Origin: Bog-532 sp963830385
GTDB taxonomy: Bacteria > Actinomycetota > Actinomycetes > Streptosporangiales > Streptosporangiaceae
Reading direction: 5' to 3'
Assembly: GCA_963830385.1 (NCBI GenBank)
Contig: CAWHMD010000005.1
Location: 310,001-374,000 of the forward strand
Length of the DNA: 64,000 nucleotides
The notes below the pieces were generated by a model. The model searched no databases. It was given only the letters and a program-made list of their open reading frames with translations, and had not been told where the DNA came from. Made by a program: the position numbers and the translations under genes. Numbering within the stretch: the first letter of the stretch is position 1; the number at the start of each line of letters is the position of its first letter. This document shows, piece by piece, positions 7,980 through 16,861 of the stretch.

Positions 7980-9030
7980 CCCGGCGGCGCCGGGTCTGGC
8001 GGCCGACCTGGTTCAGGTGACGGAGTGCCTGAACGTAGGAGCCGAGCAGACTCGATTCGGCGTACGGCACGCCGTGCTCGGCGCAGAACTTGGCGATCAG
8101 CGGCTGGGCCCGGCGCAGGCTGGGCCGGGGCATGGACGGGAACAAATGGTGCTCGATCTGGTAGTTCAGGCCGCCCAGAGCGGCGTCGGTGAGCCAGCCG
8201 CCACGCACGTTGCGCGAGGTCAGCACCTGCCGATGCAAGAACCCAACCTTCTGGTCCTTGGTCAGCACCGGCATGCCCTTGTGGTTGGGGGCGAACGAGC
8301 AGCCGAGGTAGAAGCCGAACAAACCCTGCTGCACCAGGATGAACACCACCGCCTTGACCGGTGACAGCACCAGGAACACCACGCTCAGGTAGGCGGCGAA
8401 ATGCAGCGTCAGCAAGCTGATCTCGGCGATCCGGCTGCGGATGGCGCGGGCGGAGTGCCGGCGGGTCACGGCGCGGATGCTGGAGGAGTGCAGCCCGATC
8501 CCTTCGAGCAGGAGCATCGGAACCATCAGCCAGGCCTGGTAGCGGAAGATCAGCCGCCGCACCCCGGCCGCGGCCCGCGCCCGGCCGCCGGAAAAGGCCA
8601 GCACGCTGATCATGATGTCGGGATCCTCGTCCTCGGTGTTGGGGTTGGCGTGGTGCCGGTTGTGCTTGGACACCCACCAGCCGTAGCTCAGCCCGATGGC
8701 CAGGTTGCCGCAGGCCACGCCCAGCAGGTAGTTCGTCCGGCGGCTGGCGAAGATCTGCCGGTGCCCGGCGTCGTGGCCGAGGAAGCCGAGCTGGGCGAAC
8801 ACCACGGCCAGGAAGACCGCCACCGCCAGCGTCCACCACGAGTTGCCGACCAGAACAAACAGGGCCCAGCCGGCCACCAGGGCGGCGAACGTGCCGGTGA
8901 TCCGCCAGGCGTACCAGGCCCGTCGCCGGTCCAGCAGGCCGGCCTGCCGGACCAGCCGGGACAGTGCCGCGTATTCGCTGCCGGGCTGGGCAGTCACCGG
9001 TTGGTCATTCCGTGCGGAGGATCGCAACAT
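7945..9030 (-). CDS. Membrane fatty-acid (acyl-CoA/lipid) desaturase
   Basis: Di-iron desaturase that introduces a double bond into membrane fatty acids. The three histidine boxes are HDAGHRQ (about 113), HNRHHANPN (about 149) and QIEHHLFPSMPR (about 300), the last with the QxxHH form used by front-end/linoleoyl-type desaturases. Hydrophobic pairs lie around residues 35-80 and 200-250. Start chosen at MLRSSARN (ATG 9028-9030) with GGGAG just upstream; the frame extends 34 codons further without family similarity. 361 residues is normal for the family. The 3' end overlaps the HAD gene by 35 bases. Confidence 0.88.
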   Translation of the reverse strand: MLRSSARNDQPVTAQPGSEYAALSRLVRQAGLLDRRRAWYAWRITGTFAALVAGWALFVLVGNSWWTLAVAVFLAVVFAQLGFLGHDAGHRQIFASRRTNYLLGVACGNLAIGLSYGWWVSKHNRHHANPNTEDEDPDIMISVLAFSGGRARAAAGVRRLIFRYQAWLMVPMLLLEGIGLHSSSIRAVTRRHSARAIRSRIAEISLLTLHFAAYLSVVFLVLSPVKAVVFILVQQGLFGFYLGCSFAPNHKGMPVLTKDQKVGFLHRQVLTSRNVRGGWLTDAALGGLNYQIEHHLFPSMPRPSLRRAQPLIAKFCAEHGVPYAESSLLGSYVQALRHLNQVGRQTRRRRVTTDPATAVAP

Positions 9031-9209
9031 GGGCTCCCGTAGGTAGGTAGGCAGGCGGCTGGCTGCTTTCACCGTATAGGCCCGGATTGACCAGGTTGGG
9101 AACGGCGCGGCACGATCGGCCGACGGGCGCACGTACGACCGGCCGACGAGCAGGGAACCGCCGGAAAACGGAATGCCTCCGGGCTGGGCTCCCGCCTATC
9201 GTGGCGGAC

Positions 9210-10196
9210 ATGACACAGGCGAAAGTGCTGGTGACCGGCAGTGCCGGGCACCTCGGTGACGGATTGTGCCGGGTGCTGCGCGGGCGTGGCTACCAGGTGA
9301 CCGGGCTGGATGTGCGGGCCTCGCCGGGCACCACCGTGACCGGGTCGATCACCGACCGCGAGCTGGTCCGGTCCTGCCTGGACGGGGTGTCGGCGGTGCT
9401 GCACACCGCCACCTTGCACAAGCCGCACGTGGAGTCGCACCCCTGGCAGGAGTTCGTGGACACCAACGTGACCGGGACGCTGACGCTGGCCGAGGAGGCG
9501 GCCGCGGCCGGGGTCGGCAGCTTCGTGTTCACCAGCAGCACCAGCGCGTTCGGCCGGGCGCTGAGCCCGGCGGCCGGGCAGCCCGCCGCGTGGATCACCG
9601 AGGACGTGGCCCCGGTACCGCGCAACATCTACGGGGTGACCAAGACCGCGGCCGAGAACCTGTGCGAGATCATCCAGCGGGACCGGGGGCTGCCGGTGGT
9701 GGTGCTGCGCACCGCGCGCTTCTTCCCCGAGGGAGACGACGCCGACGACGTCCGGCGGGCCTACGACGACCCGAACATCAAGGCCAACGAGTACCTGTAC
9801 CGCCGGGTCGACCTGCAGGACGTGGCCGACGCGCACCTGCTGGCCATGACCGCAGCGCCGCGGATCGGGTTCGGCCGGTACATCATCAGCGCGACCACCC
9901 CGTTCACCCGGGGCGACCTGGCTGAACTGCGGGTGGATGCGCCGGCGGTGGTGGAGCGGCTGTTCCCGGGCTACGAGGCCGAATACCGGCGGCGGGGCTG
10001 GCGGATGTTCCCCGGGATCGGCCGGGTCTACGTGAACGCCAGGGCCCGGGCCGAGCTGGGCTGGACCCCGCGTTATGACTTCCGGCACGTGCTGGACGCG
10101 CTGCGGGACGGCCGGGACTTCCGGAGCCCGCTGGCGGTGGCGGTGGGGGCCAAGGGGTACCACGACGAGAGCACCGGGGTTTACACGGTGCGCTAG
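9210..10196 (+). CDS. NAD-dependent epimerase/dehydratase (SDR extended family)
   Basis: Extended SDR enzyme, probably acting on a nucleotide sugar or similar carbohydrate. ATG 9210 begins MTQAKVLVTGSAGHLGDG, giving the expected Rossmann motif near the N-terminus; the frame is open 41 codons upstream but without family features. Other hallmarks are FVFTSSTSAFG, the catalytic Tyr and Lys in YGVTKTAAE, and a substrate-side FPGY segment. 328 residues is typical. Substrate cannot be assigned. The gene is convergent with the GNAT gene, and the two stop codons overlap within four bases. Confidence 0.82.
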   Translation: MTQAKVLVTGSAGHLGDGLCRVLRGRGYQVTGLDVRASPGTTVTGSITDRELVRSCLDGVSAVLHTATLHKPHVESHPWQEFVDTNVTGTLTLAEEAAAAGVGSFVFTSSTSAFGRALSPAAGQPAAWITEDVAPVPRNIYGVTKTAAENLCEIIQRDRGLPVVVLRTARFFPEGDDADDVRRAYDDPNIKANEYLYRRVDLQDVADAHLLAMTAAPRIGFGRYIISATTPFTRGDLAELRVDAPAVVERLFPGYEAEYRRRGWRMFPGIGRVYVNARARAELGWTPRYDFRHVLDALRDGRDFRSPLAVAVGAKGYHDESTGVYTVR

Positions 10197-10978
10197 AGCG
10201 CTGGGGCGACGCGGTAGTGGTAGCCGTGGTGGTCGGTGAAGCCGAGCCGGTGGTAGAGGGCCAGGGCGGCCTCGTTGCCGTCCTCCACCTGGAGAAAGAC
10301 GCGGCCGACGCCGCGCTGGCCGACGAGGGAGATGAGCGCGGTGGTGATGGCGGCGGCCAGGCCCCGGCGGCGGTACTCCGGATCGACCTCGATCGCGGTC
10401 AGGCTGGCCCAGCGTTCCCCGCTGGCGTCCGCGCTGGCCACGCGGCCAATGGCCACCGTCCGGTCACCGTCACGGATCGAGGCGAACGCCTGCCAGGGGG
10501 CCGAGGTCAAGATGGTGCGGGCGATCGGCGGCAGCGTTGGCTGGCCCCGGAAGTGGTAAAGCGCCAGCCAGTCGTCGCTGGGCGTGCGGTCGAGGCGTAT
10601 CGGCAGTGCGGTGGGATGCGGGGTGACCGCCGCTGATCGCTGGGTCATCACGATGACCTCGGCTTCGTCGCGCAGCCGCCAGCCCTGGCCGGCCAGGAAC
10701 CGGTCCACCGGACCCCGGTCCGGCTGGCCGGCCGGGTAGCTGACCGACACCATCGGCGGCAGCCCGCGCGCGGCGTACCAGGCCCGGATACGGCCGGCCG
10801 CCTCGGGCAGGGCCATCCCCGGGTCCCCCGCGGTCAGCACGCTGTTGGCCCGGCCGGTGAAGCCTCCGGCCGCCCGCAGCAGCCAGCCGCCGAGCGGCTC
10901 CTCCTCGGTCCCGCGCCAGGTCCGCGCGGCCAGCCGGTCCAGCGAGGCAATGTCGAGGTCGGTGATCGGGACGCCCAT
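10193..10978 (-). CDS. GNAT-family N-acetyltransferase
   Basis: Acetyl-CoA-dependent acetyltransferase of unknown target. The C-terminal 110 residues carry the GNAT fold: LTAIEVDPEYRRRGLAAAITTAL (acetyl-CoA-binding RRRGLA) and VFLQVEDGNEAALALYHRLGF, a canonical motif B. The N-terminal half (about 1-130, with TWRGTEEEPLGGWLLRAAGG) matches the 'GGWLLR' domain seen in a broad actinobacterial group of double-domain GNATs. 261 residues. The ATG is preceded directly by AGAGG. Confidence 0.85.
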   Translation of the reverse strand: MGVPITDLDIASLDRLAARTWRGTEEEPLGGWLLRAAGGFTGRANSVLTAGDPGMALPEAAGRIRAWYAARGLPPMVSVSYPAGQPDRGPVDRFLAGQGWRLRDEAEVIVMTQRSAAVTPHPTALPIRLDRTPSDDWLALYHFRGQPTLPPIARTILTSAPWQAFASIRDGDRTVAIGRVASADASGERWASLTAIEVDPEYRRRGLAAAITTALISLVGQRGVGRVFLQVEDGNEAALALYHRLGFTDHHGYHYRVAPAL

Positions 10979-10989
10979 CCTCTGTGTTT

Positions 10990-11021
10990 ACCAGGGCACG
11001 GGGTTCACCAGGGCACGGGGC
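10990..11021. repeat. Tandem duplication over the 3' end of the SDR gene
   Basis: The 14-base unit ACCAGGGCACGGGG occurs twice, 18 bases apart (10990-11003 and 11008-11021). The SDR stop codon (11005-11007, minus strand) lies between them, so the right copy encodes the last residues GPVPW and the left copy is just outside the gene. Confidence 0.8.
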
Positions 11022-11700
11022 CGTGCCGGTCGAAGTAGCCCCCGGTGGGGCCGTCCGGGCCGATCTGGGCCATCGTGATGATGATCTCAGCCCCTTCTTC
11101 GATCGTCTGGGTGCCGCGGTGGGCGTTGAAGTCGGTGGCGGTGTAGCCGGGGTCGACGGCGTTGACCCGCAGCCGCGGGAGCGCCTTGGCGTACTGCGAG
11201 GTCAGCATGTTCACCGCCGCCTTGGCCGAGCTGTAGGCCAGCGTCGGGAACGCATACTCCATCCGGTCCGGGTTGGTGGTGACGCCGAACGAGCCGAGGC
11301 CACTGCTGACGTTGACGATGACCGGGGCGGCGCTGGCCTCCAGCAGCGGCAGGAAGGCGTGTGTAACCCGGACCACGCCGTACACGTTGGTCTCGTACAC
11401 CCGCTGGACATCGGCCGCGGTGACGTCGGCCGGCGGCGTGCGGCCACCGGGGATGCCGACGTTGTTGACCAGGACGTCCAGGCCGCCCGTCTCGGCCCGG
11501 AGCTGGGCCGCGGCCGCCGCGGCCGAGTCGTCACTGGTCACGTCGATGAACACGAACCGGGCCCCGAGCTGGTCCGCCGCTTCTTTGCCGCGCTGCTCAT
11601 TCCGGGCGCCTACGTAGACGGTATGGCCGGCCGCGATCAGCTGGCGGGCGGTCTCCCGGCCGAGCCCCTTGTTGGCTCCGGTGATCAAGGTGGTGGTCAT
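11005..11700 (-). CDS. Short-chain dehydrogenase/reductase
   Basis: Classical NAD(P)H-dependent SDR. Residues: cofactor motif TGANKGLG (about 7-14), NNVG (variant of NNAG, about 83), catalytic Ser in IVNVSSGLGSFG, and YSSAKAAVN (Tyr-x3-Lys, about 148). 231 residues from ATG 11700, which is preceded by GGATGGGG; the frame extends upstream without SDR similarity. Divergent from an XRE/MmyB-type regulator, a very common pairing in actinomycetes in which the regulator is thought to control the reductase. Substrate unknown. Confidence 0.88.
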   Translation of the reverse strand: MTTTLITGANKGLGRETARQLIAAGHTVYVGARNEQRGKEAADQLGARFVFIDVTSDDSAAAAAAQLRAETGGLDVLVNNVGIPGGRTPPADVTAADVQRVYETNVYGVVRVTHAFLPLLEASAAPVIVNVSSGLGSFGVTTNPDRMEYAFPTLAYSSAKAAVNMLTSQYAKALPRLRVNAVDPGYTATDFNAHRGTQTIEEGAEIIITMAQIGPDGPTGGYFDRHGPVPW

Positions 11701-11755
11701 GACCCCATCCTGCCGATGGTCGCGGGGGCCAGCCAGTACCCACCGCTTCCTGGGA

Positions 11756-11768
11756 CTGGTGGTACCAG
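11756..11768. promoter_or_regulatory. Candidate operator between SDR and MmyB-type regulator
   Basis: CTGGT-GGT-ACCAG is a perfect 5+5 inverted repeat in the 101-base divergent spacer, placed where it could control both promoters. Assignment to the adjacent regulator is inference from position. Confidence 0.45.
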
Positions 11769-11801
11769 GCCCGGCGGCCCGCGGCCGCGCATACTGGAGA
11801 G

Positions 11802-12641
11802 ATGACCGATCACGGCGAGCTGGGGGCGGCGCTGCGGGGCTGGCGGGACCGGGTGTCCCCGGCCGACGCGGGGCTGCCCGCGGGCCGGTCCCGGCGGGCA
11901 CCCGGGCTGCGGCGGGAGGAACTGGCCCTGCTGGCCGGGATGTCGGCCGACTACATCACCCGGCTCGAGCAGGGCCGCGCCACCGCGCCGTCGGCGCAGG
12001 TGCTGGGGGCGCTGAGCCGGGCGCTGCGGCTGTCGCGGGAGGAACAGGACCACCTGTTCCGGCTGGCCGGTCAGGCGCCGCCGCGGTCCGGCCAGATCAG
12101 CGGCCAGCTCACCCCCAGCGTGCAGCGGCTACTGGACCAGCTGACCGGGGTGCCGGTCGGTGTCAACGACGCGGCCTGGAACCTGATCGCCTGGAACCCG
12201 CTGTGGGCCGCGCTGACCGGCGATCCGTCCGCCAAGACCGGGCGGGACCGGAACGTGCTGTGGGGGTACTTCACCGGTCGGCACGCCCGGGTGGTCCGCA
12301 CCCCGGAGGACGCTGCCCGGTTCGAGGAGTCGTCCGTGGCCGACCTGCGCTCGGCCACCGCCCGCTACCCGGACGATACGGGCCTGCGGCAGCTGGTGGC
12401 CGACCTGCGGGTGGCCAGCCCCCGGTTCGCCGAGCTGTGGGACTCCCGGGTGGTCGGCTCCCACCGGGAGGCGCACAAGACGTTCGACCACCCGGACGTT
12501 GGCCTGGTCACCGTGGACTGCGACGTGCTCACCGTGGACGGCACCGACCTGCGCATCGTGGCCTACACCGCGCCCGCCGGCAGCGAGGCGGCGGAAAAGC
12601 TGCGGCTGCTGTCGGTGATCGGCACCCAGGTACTGCGCTGA
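11802..12641 (+). CDS. XRE-family regulator with MmyB-like ligand domain
   Basis: Transcription factor with an N-terminal helix-turn-helix (about 8-85: LRREELALLAGMSADYITRLEQGR) and a C-terminal MmyB-like PAS-type domain (about 105-275), which in characterised relatives of the fold binds a fatty-acid-like ligand. 279 residues, ATG with GGAGAG upstream. It is divergent from an SDR gene that it probably regulates. A hairpin terminator follows directly. Confidence 0.9.
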   Translation: MTDHGELGAALRGWRDRVSPADAGLPAGRSRRAPGLRREELALLAGMSADYITRLEQGRATAPSAQVLGALSRALRLSREEQDHLFRLAGQAPPRSGQISGQLTPSVQRLLDQLTGVPVGVNDAAWNLIAWNPLWAALTGDPSAKTGRDRNVLWGYFTGRHARVVRTPEDAARFEESSVADLRSATARYPDDTGLRQLVADLRVASPRFAELWDSRVVGSHREAHKTFDHPDVGLVTVDCDVLTVDGTDLRIVAYTAPAGSEAAEKLRLLSVIGTQVLR

Positions 12642-12649
12642 GCGGGAAG

Positions 12650-12704
12650 CACGTCCGGCTGAGGGCAGAAGCCCCCAGCCGGACGTCGCGTCAAGCTGTT
12701 TTTC
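12650..12704. terminator. Hairpin terminator with T-run between convergent genes
   Basis: ACGTCCGGCTG pairs with CAGCCGGACGT around a short purine-rich loop (12651-12685), followed on the plus strand by GTTTTTCT. It ends the regulator transcript on the plus strand, and the stem may also serve the convergent secreted hydrolase. Confidence 0.8.
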
Positions 12705-15182
12705 TCAGGACGCGGCCAGCCGCTCAGCAGACGTGATGATGGCCCGGCAGGCCAAGGTCTGCAGGCCGGCTGCGGGCACCGGCTGGTCGCCGAACGCGGC
12801 CGCGGAGAGCTCGTCCTTGATCACCTCGGCCAGGTGGTCGCGGGCCTGCTCCAGCGCGGACAGGGCCCGGTCGGTGCGGGTGTAGGTGGCGTCGCCCGCG
12901 CTGTCGCTCTCGATGGCCTTGGTGGCGGCCTGGAGCGTAGCCGTGCCGAACTGGCCGACGCTGGAGTTGAGCTGCTTGTAGCAGGCGCCCAGCGAGGTCA
13001 CGGCGGCGGGCCGCAGGGCGCGGTCCGGGGCGGCCAGCACCTCGGTGATGACCCGGCCATCGGTCTGGTAGTCGTCCCGCAGCCCGGCCAGGTACAGCAG
13101 AGTGGGCCGGATGTCGGTTTCGTCGATCCAGGTGCCTGTGGTCCCGCTGCCGGGCACGGTGATCTGGCCGCTGGCCGGGCCCGCGGAGCTGGGCCCCTGG
13201 CTGGCCATGTCGCCGTCCAGCCCGAGGTGCTTGACGCCCGGGCCGGCGATACCGAAGTAGTTGGTATCGATCTCGGCCGCGTAGTCGCCGTGGTCCCAGG
13301 CGAACCCGGTGTTCTGGGTGACACACGACGGAGTGCAGCTGGCCGAGCCGGTGGACAGGTAGTAGTCCGGCTTGGCGAACATGGCGAACGTCGGCGTCCG
13401 TGCCGGGTCGGCGTTGACCATGTGCAAGATGGCCTCTTCGGTCGGGTCGGCCAGATAGTTGGTGATGTTCTGGGTGGTGCCGGTGTACGGGTTGGCCGCC
13501 GTCAGCCCGCCGACGTCCTGCTCGAGTTTTCGCACCTGAGGAGCGTCCGCGGCGGGCTTGCCGGTCACGTAGAACTCCGGCGCGGTGTCGGATTCCAGGC
13601 TGAACGGGGTGGTGTCCTTCTTCTGGGTGGCCAGCAGCCCGGTCAGGTTCCCGGCCAGCTCACCGAACGAGCCCGCCGGGTAGGTGCACGGCACGTCCGG
13701 GGTCACGGTGGTGCCGGTGACCGTGGCGCCGTCGCAGCTGGCCGGGGTGGGCTGGATGGCCCGGCCCACGTTGGCGCCCGCCTCGTGGTCGCCCTCGTCC
13801 GAGCTGAGCAGGAACTCGGTGTTCTGCGGGGTGATGCCCTCGGCGGCCAGGCGCTTGAAGAAGCTGCCGAACGCCTGGTTGTAGTACTGAGCCTGGGCCA
13901 CGTAGCAGGGGTTGCCGCTGCCGAGGGCAGCCGGGGTGCTGGTGCACGCGGAAAGGCCGGGGATGTGCTCGTTACCGTGGATGTCGGAGATGTAGCCGTT
14001 GACCACCGGCACGCCGGACTCCAGCATGTCGGACATGTAGGCCAGCGTCTGCGAGGCGTTGATGCTGCCGAACCCGGGGAAGCCGGGGTGGTTGGCCAGG
14101 AACGCGCCGTTGATCTGGTTGCCGTTCAGGTCGACCAGGTTGCCCGCGGCGTTGGTGACCGGGTAACCGCCCCGGGACAGGTCCGGGGTGCCCGCGCCAA
14201 GTTGCGGGGCGACGTACCGGTGACCGAACAGCGCCTGGAACCCGGTGTACCCGCCGGGCTCATCGGGCAGCAGGTCGGGGGACGCCGTCGGCGTGGCCGA
14301 GGTCTGGCCGTACTTGACGCCCTTGGCGTCCGTGCAGAACGCGCTGCCGTGCGCGCAGTGCACAGCGATGCCCACGTAGTCGGCGGTTTCGGCGTCCTTG
14401 AAGCTGTCCGGGTCCGCTGTGAGCTGCTGGTTCTCCGGTGAGTTCGGCCCGAACACCTTGGGGATGTCCACGGCCGTGTTCTCCAGGTCCTGGTTGACCG
14501 TGCCGGCCTCGCCGACGTTGCAGCCGGCCCGGGTGAACGGCACCCATGGGGCGGGGGTGGTCTTGGTGGGGGCCGGCGCGGGCTTGGTCGTGGCCGGCGG
14601 GGTGGCCGAGTAAACCTGTGAGGGGTTGGTGTCGTGGCCGGGGTTCGGGTGGGCGGCGGTGTCGTAGACCGGGTCGGTCCAGTAGGCGAACGACCCGGCT
14701 GGATCGGTGCTGCCGTCCGTGTTGTAGGCCTGGTAGCTGTTGGAGATCGGCATGCCGTGCCGGTCCCCGTACAGGCCGGTGAACGTGGTCAGCAGGTCGT
14801 CGGCGGTGTGCGCGATGAGCGGCGTGTGGTTGTTGGACAGGAACGCCCCGCTGTGCTCGAAGAAGTTCAGCAGGTTCGGCATCATCTGCAGGTCGGACGG
14901 GACGTTGGGGTTGTCCCGGAAGAAGTGCACATTATCGAACGTCAGCTCGACCACGTGCTTGACGCCGTTCCCGAGCCGGCAGCCGGTGGCGGCCGGGGCC
15001 TGCGCGCGGCCGCTGGCGGCCGCGCGCGTGCTGGCGGTGGTGGCGGTGGCGAGAGCGGGCCCAGCACCCGCGGCGGTGACCCCGCCCAGCAGGGCCAGAC
15101 TTCCGGCCAGCGCGGCCAGGCGGTTCATTCTGGCTCTCGGGGCGAGCCTCCGGACAACGGTCCGGCGCGACAGCAGACCCAT
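12705..15182 (-). CDS. Secreted alkaline-phosphatase-superfamily hydrolase
   Basis: Large exported protein of 825 residues. The N-terminus is a signal peptide: basic RRTVVRRLAPRAR, then a hydrophobic stretch (about 20-42) ending in ALA. The catalytic fold appears from about residue 65: HVVELTFDNVHFF (metal-binding Asp region), a probable nucleophile Thr in NNHTPLIAHTADDLL, LLSSDEGDHEAGAN and WDHGDYAAEI (metal-binding Asp/His), then TDIRPTLLYLAGL. Relatives are metal-dependent phosphatases, phosphodiesterases and sulfatases; substrate not assigned. Start ATG 15182 has a GGGGAAGAGG ribosome site; an internal start at MNRLAALAG is possible. Confidence 0.78.
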   Translation of the reverse strand: MGLLSRRTVVRRLAPRARMNRLAALAGSLALLGGVTAAGAGPALATATTASTRAAASGRAQAPAATGCRLGNGVKHVVELTFDNVHFFRDNPNVPSDLQMMPNLLNFFEHSGAFLSNNHTPLIAHTADDLLTTFTGLYGDRHGMPISNSYQAYNTDGSTDPAGSFAYWTDPVYDTAAHPNPGHDTNPSQVYSATPPATTKPAPAPTKTTPAPWVPFTRAGCNVGEAGTVNQDLENTAVDIPKVFGPNSPENQQLTADPDSFKDAETADYVGIAVHCAHGSAFCTDAKGVKYGQTSATPTASPDLLPDEPGGYTGFQALFGHRYVAPQLGAGTPDLSRGGYPVTNAAGNLVDLNGNQINGAFLANHPGFPGFGSINASQTLAYMSDMLESGVPVVNGYISDIHGNEHIPGLSACTSTPAALGSGNPCYVAQAQYYNQAFGSFFKRLAAEGITPQNTEFLLSSDEGDHEAGANVGRAIQPTPASCDGATVTGTTVTPDVPCTYPAGSFGELAGNLTGLLATQKKDTTPFSLESDTAPEFYVTGKPAADAPQVRKLEQDVGGLTAANPYTGTTQNITNYLADPTEEAILHMVNADPARTPTFAMFAKPDYYLSTGSASCTPSCVTQNTGFAWDHGDYAAEIDTNYFGIAGPGVKHLGLDGDMASQGPSSAGPASGQITVPGSGTTGTWIDETDIRPTLLYLAGLRDDYQTDGRVITEVLAAPDRALRPAAVTSLGACYKQLNSSVGQFGTATLQAATKAIESDSAGDATYTRTDRALSALEQARDHLAEVIKDELSAAAFGDQPVPAAGLQTLACRAIITSAERLAAS

Positions 15183-15351
15183 GGGTAAGACCTCTTCCCC
15201 CCGGCCCGCAGTCGGCCGGGCAATCCCCAGGCGGATGGTGCGGACCTTACGGTCGCGGTGGTAACCACGGCCACAAGGAGGAGACGCCAAACCAAATTAT
15301 GGGCCCGCATTCGCACACCGGGAAGAGAGGACCTGTGGAATATCGTTCGGT

Positions 15352-16044
15352 TCAGGATCCGGAGCGGGCCCAGGCCGCGTGGGCGGTGGCCTGCTCGGCC
15401 TGGGCGCGCAGCGTCTGAACGGCCCGGGCCGGGTCGTCGGCCGAGTAGACGGCCGAGCCGGCCACGAACACGTCCGCGCCGGCGTCGGCGCAGCGTTCGA
15501 TGGTCTCGTCGCTCACCCCGCCGTCGACCTGCAGCCACACCGAGCCGCCGTGCCGTTCGACCATGGCCCGGGCCTGCCGCAGCTTCGGCATCACGAGGTC
15601 GAGGAACCGCTGGCCGCCGAACCCGGGCTCGACCGTCATCAGCAGCAGCATGTCGACCTCGCCGAGCAGGTCCTCGTACGGCGTCACCGGGGTGCCCGGG
15701 TTGACGGCCAGACCGGCCCGGGCCCCGGCCTTGCGGATCTCCCGCAGCGTGCGGACCGGGGCGCGGACCGCCTCGGCGTGGATGGTGACGTTGCCCGCGC
15801 CCGCTTCGGCGTAGGACGGGGCCCACTGGTCCGGGTCCTCGATCATCAGGTGGCAGTCGACCGGCAGGCTGGTGTGCTTGAGCAGCGACTCGACCACCGG
15901 CAGGCCGAGCGTGAGGTTCGGCACGAAGTGGTAGTCCATGACGTCCACGTGCAGCCAGTCCGCGGCGGGCTCGACGGCGGCGGCCTCGTCGGCGAGCCGG
16001 GCGAAGTCGGCGGACAAGATGCTGGGCGAGATCTGAACGGCCAT
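15352..16044 (-). CDS. rpe: Ribulose-phosphate 3-epimerase
   Basis: Interconverts ribulose 5-phosphate and xylulose 5-phosphate in the pentose phosphate pathway. 230 residues with the Rpe hallmarks ISPSILSADFA (N-terminus), HVDVMDYHFVPNLTLG (metal-binding His/Asp), VDCHLMIEDP, MTVEPGFGGQRF and QVDGGVSDETI. Start at MAVQISPS (16044); an ATG three codons upstream (16053) is also possible. Divergent from the DUF2786 gene. In many actinomycetes rpe sits next to ribD/ribE; here about 11 kb of other genes separates them. Confidence 0.96.
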   Translation of the reverse strand: MAVQISPSILSADFARLADEAAAVEPAADWLHVDVMDYHFVPNLTLGLPVVESLLKHTSLPVDCHLMIEDPDQWAPSYAEAGAGNVTIHAEAVRAPVRTLREIRKAGARAGLAVNPGTPVTPYEDLLGEVDMLLLMTVEPGFGGQRFLDLVMPKLRQARAMVERHGGSVWLQVDGGVSDETIERCADAGADVFVAGSAVYSADDPARAVQTLRAQAEQATAHAAWARSGS

Positions 16045-16101
16045 AGCAGTCATTGTGCCGGCCGGCCCGCACTGTCGCTGCCTCTGGGTAGCGTTTGCGG
16101 T

Positions 16102-16848
16102 GTGGAAAAGCCTCAGCCGGCCCGTCCGGAGCCCAGCCTGCTCGAACGCGTCAGGAAACTGCTGGCCAAGGCCGAGGACGACAGCGTCACGCCGGCCGAG
16201 GCCGAGGCGCTGACCGCGAAGGCGGCCGAGCTGATGGCCCGCTACGGCATCGACCGGGCGCTGCTGGCCGCGACCCGGCCCGAGACCGACCGGCCGGCCG
16301 ACCGGGTGATCGACGTGCCCAACCCGTGGGCGGACGTGCGCGCGCACCTGCTGGCCGGGCTGGTCGCCGCGATGCGCTGTCAGTGCGTGCTGCTGCCGGT
16401 GGCGACCGGCAAGCGCGTGCACGTGTTCGGCTACAGCTCGGACCTGGAGCGGACCGAGGTGCTGTACACCTCGCTGCTGGTGCAGATGGCGCACGGGCTG
16501 GCCGCCACCCGGGTACCGGCCGGCGCGCGCAGCCCGCGGGCGTGGCGGCGCAGCTGGCTGCTGGGTTACTCCAGCGCGGTGACATCCCGGGTGCGGGCGG
16601 CCGAGGAACGGGCGGCCAGCGAGGCGACCGGCCGTGACGCCGACGGGCGCGGCCCGTCCACCGAACTGGTGCTGGCCGACCGGTCGCTGGTGGTCCGGCG
16701 GCACGTGCAGGAGGCCTACCCGCGGACGCGGCGGACCCGGATCACCTATTCCGGCAACGGCTACCGGTCCGGCTACGCCGAAGGCGAGCGGGCCGACATC
16801 GGCGGCAAGCGGGTCCGGCCCGGGTCGGGCCGCGCGCTCGCCCGCTGA
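16102..16848 (+). CDS. DUF2786 domain protein
   Basis: Conserved actinobacterial protein of unknown function. 248 residues from a GTG start. The DUF2786 segment (about 10-55) reads LLERVRKLLAKAEDDSVTPAEAEALTAKAAELMARYGID in short overlapping motifs, and is followed by a conserved region including HVFGYSSDLERTEVLYTSLL and a basic C-terminus with NGYRSGYAEGERADI. No catalytic residues can be named. Divergent from rpe and convergent with rsmB. Confidence 0.85.
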   Translation: MEKPQPARPEPSLLERVRKLLAKAEDDSVTPAEAEALTAKAAELMARYGIDRALLAATRPETDRPADRVIDVPNPWADVRAHLLAGLVAAMRCQCVLLPVATGKRVHVFGYSSDLERTEVLYTSLLVQMAHGLAATRVPAGARSPRAWRRSWLLGYSSAVTSRVRAAEERAASEATGRDADGRGPSTELVLADRSLVVRRHVQEAYPRTRRTRITYSGNGYRSGYAEGERADIGGKRVRPGSGRALAR

Positions 16849-16861
16849 GTGGCCAGGGGCG

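Noticed and set aside
15299..15357. Small open frame after AAGGAGGAG at about 15274-15282
   Set aside because: The ATG is about 17 bases from the ribosome-like site, the peptide has no recognisable feature, and the frame runs into antisense rpe.
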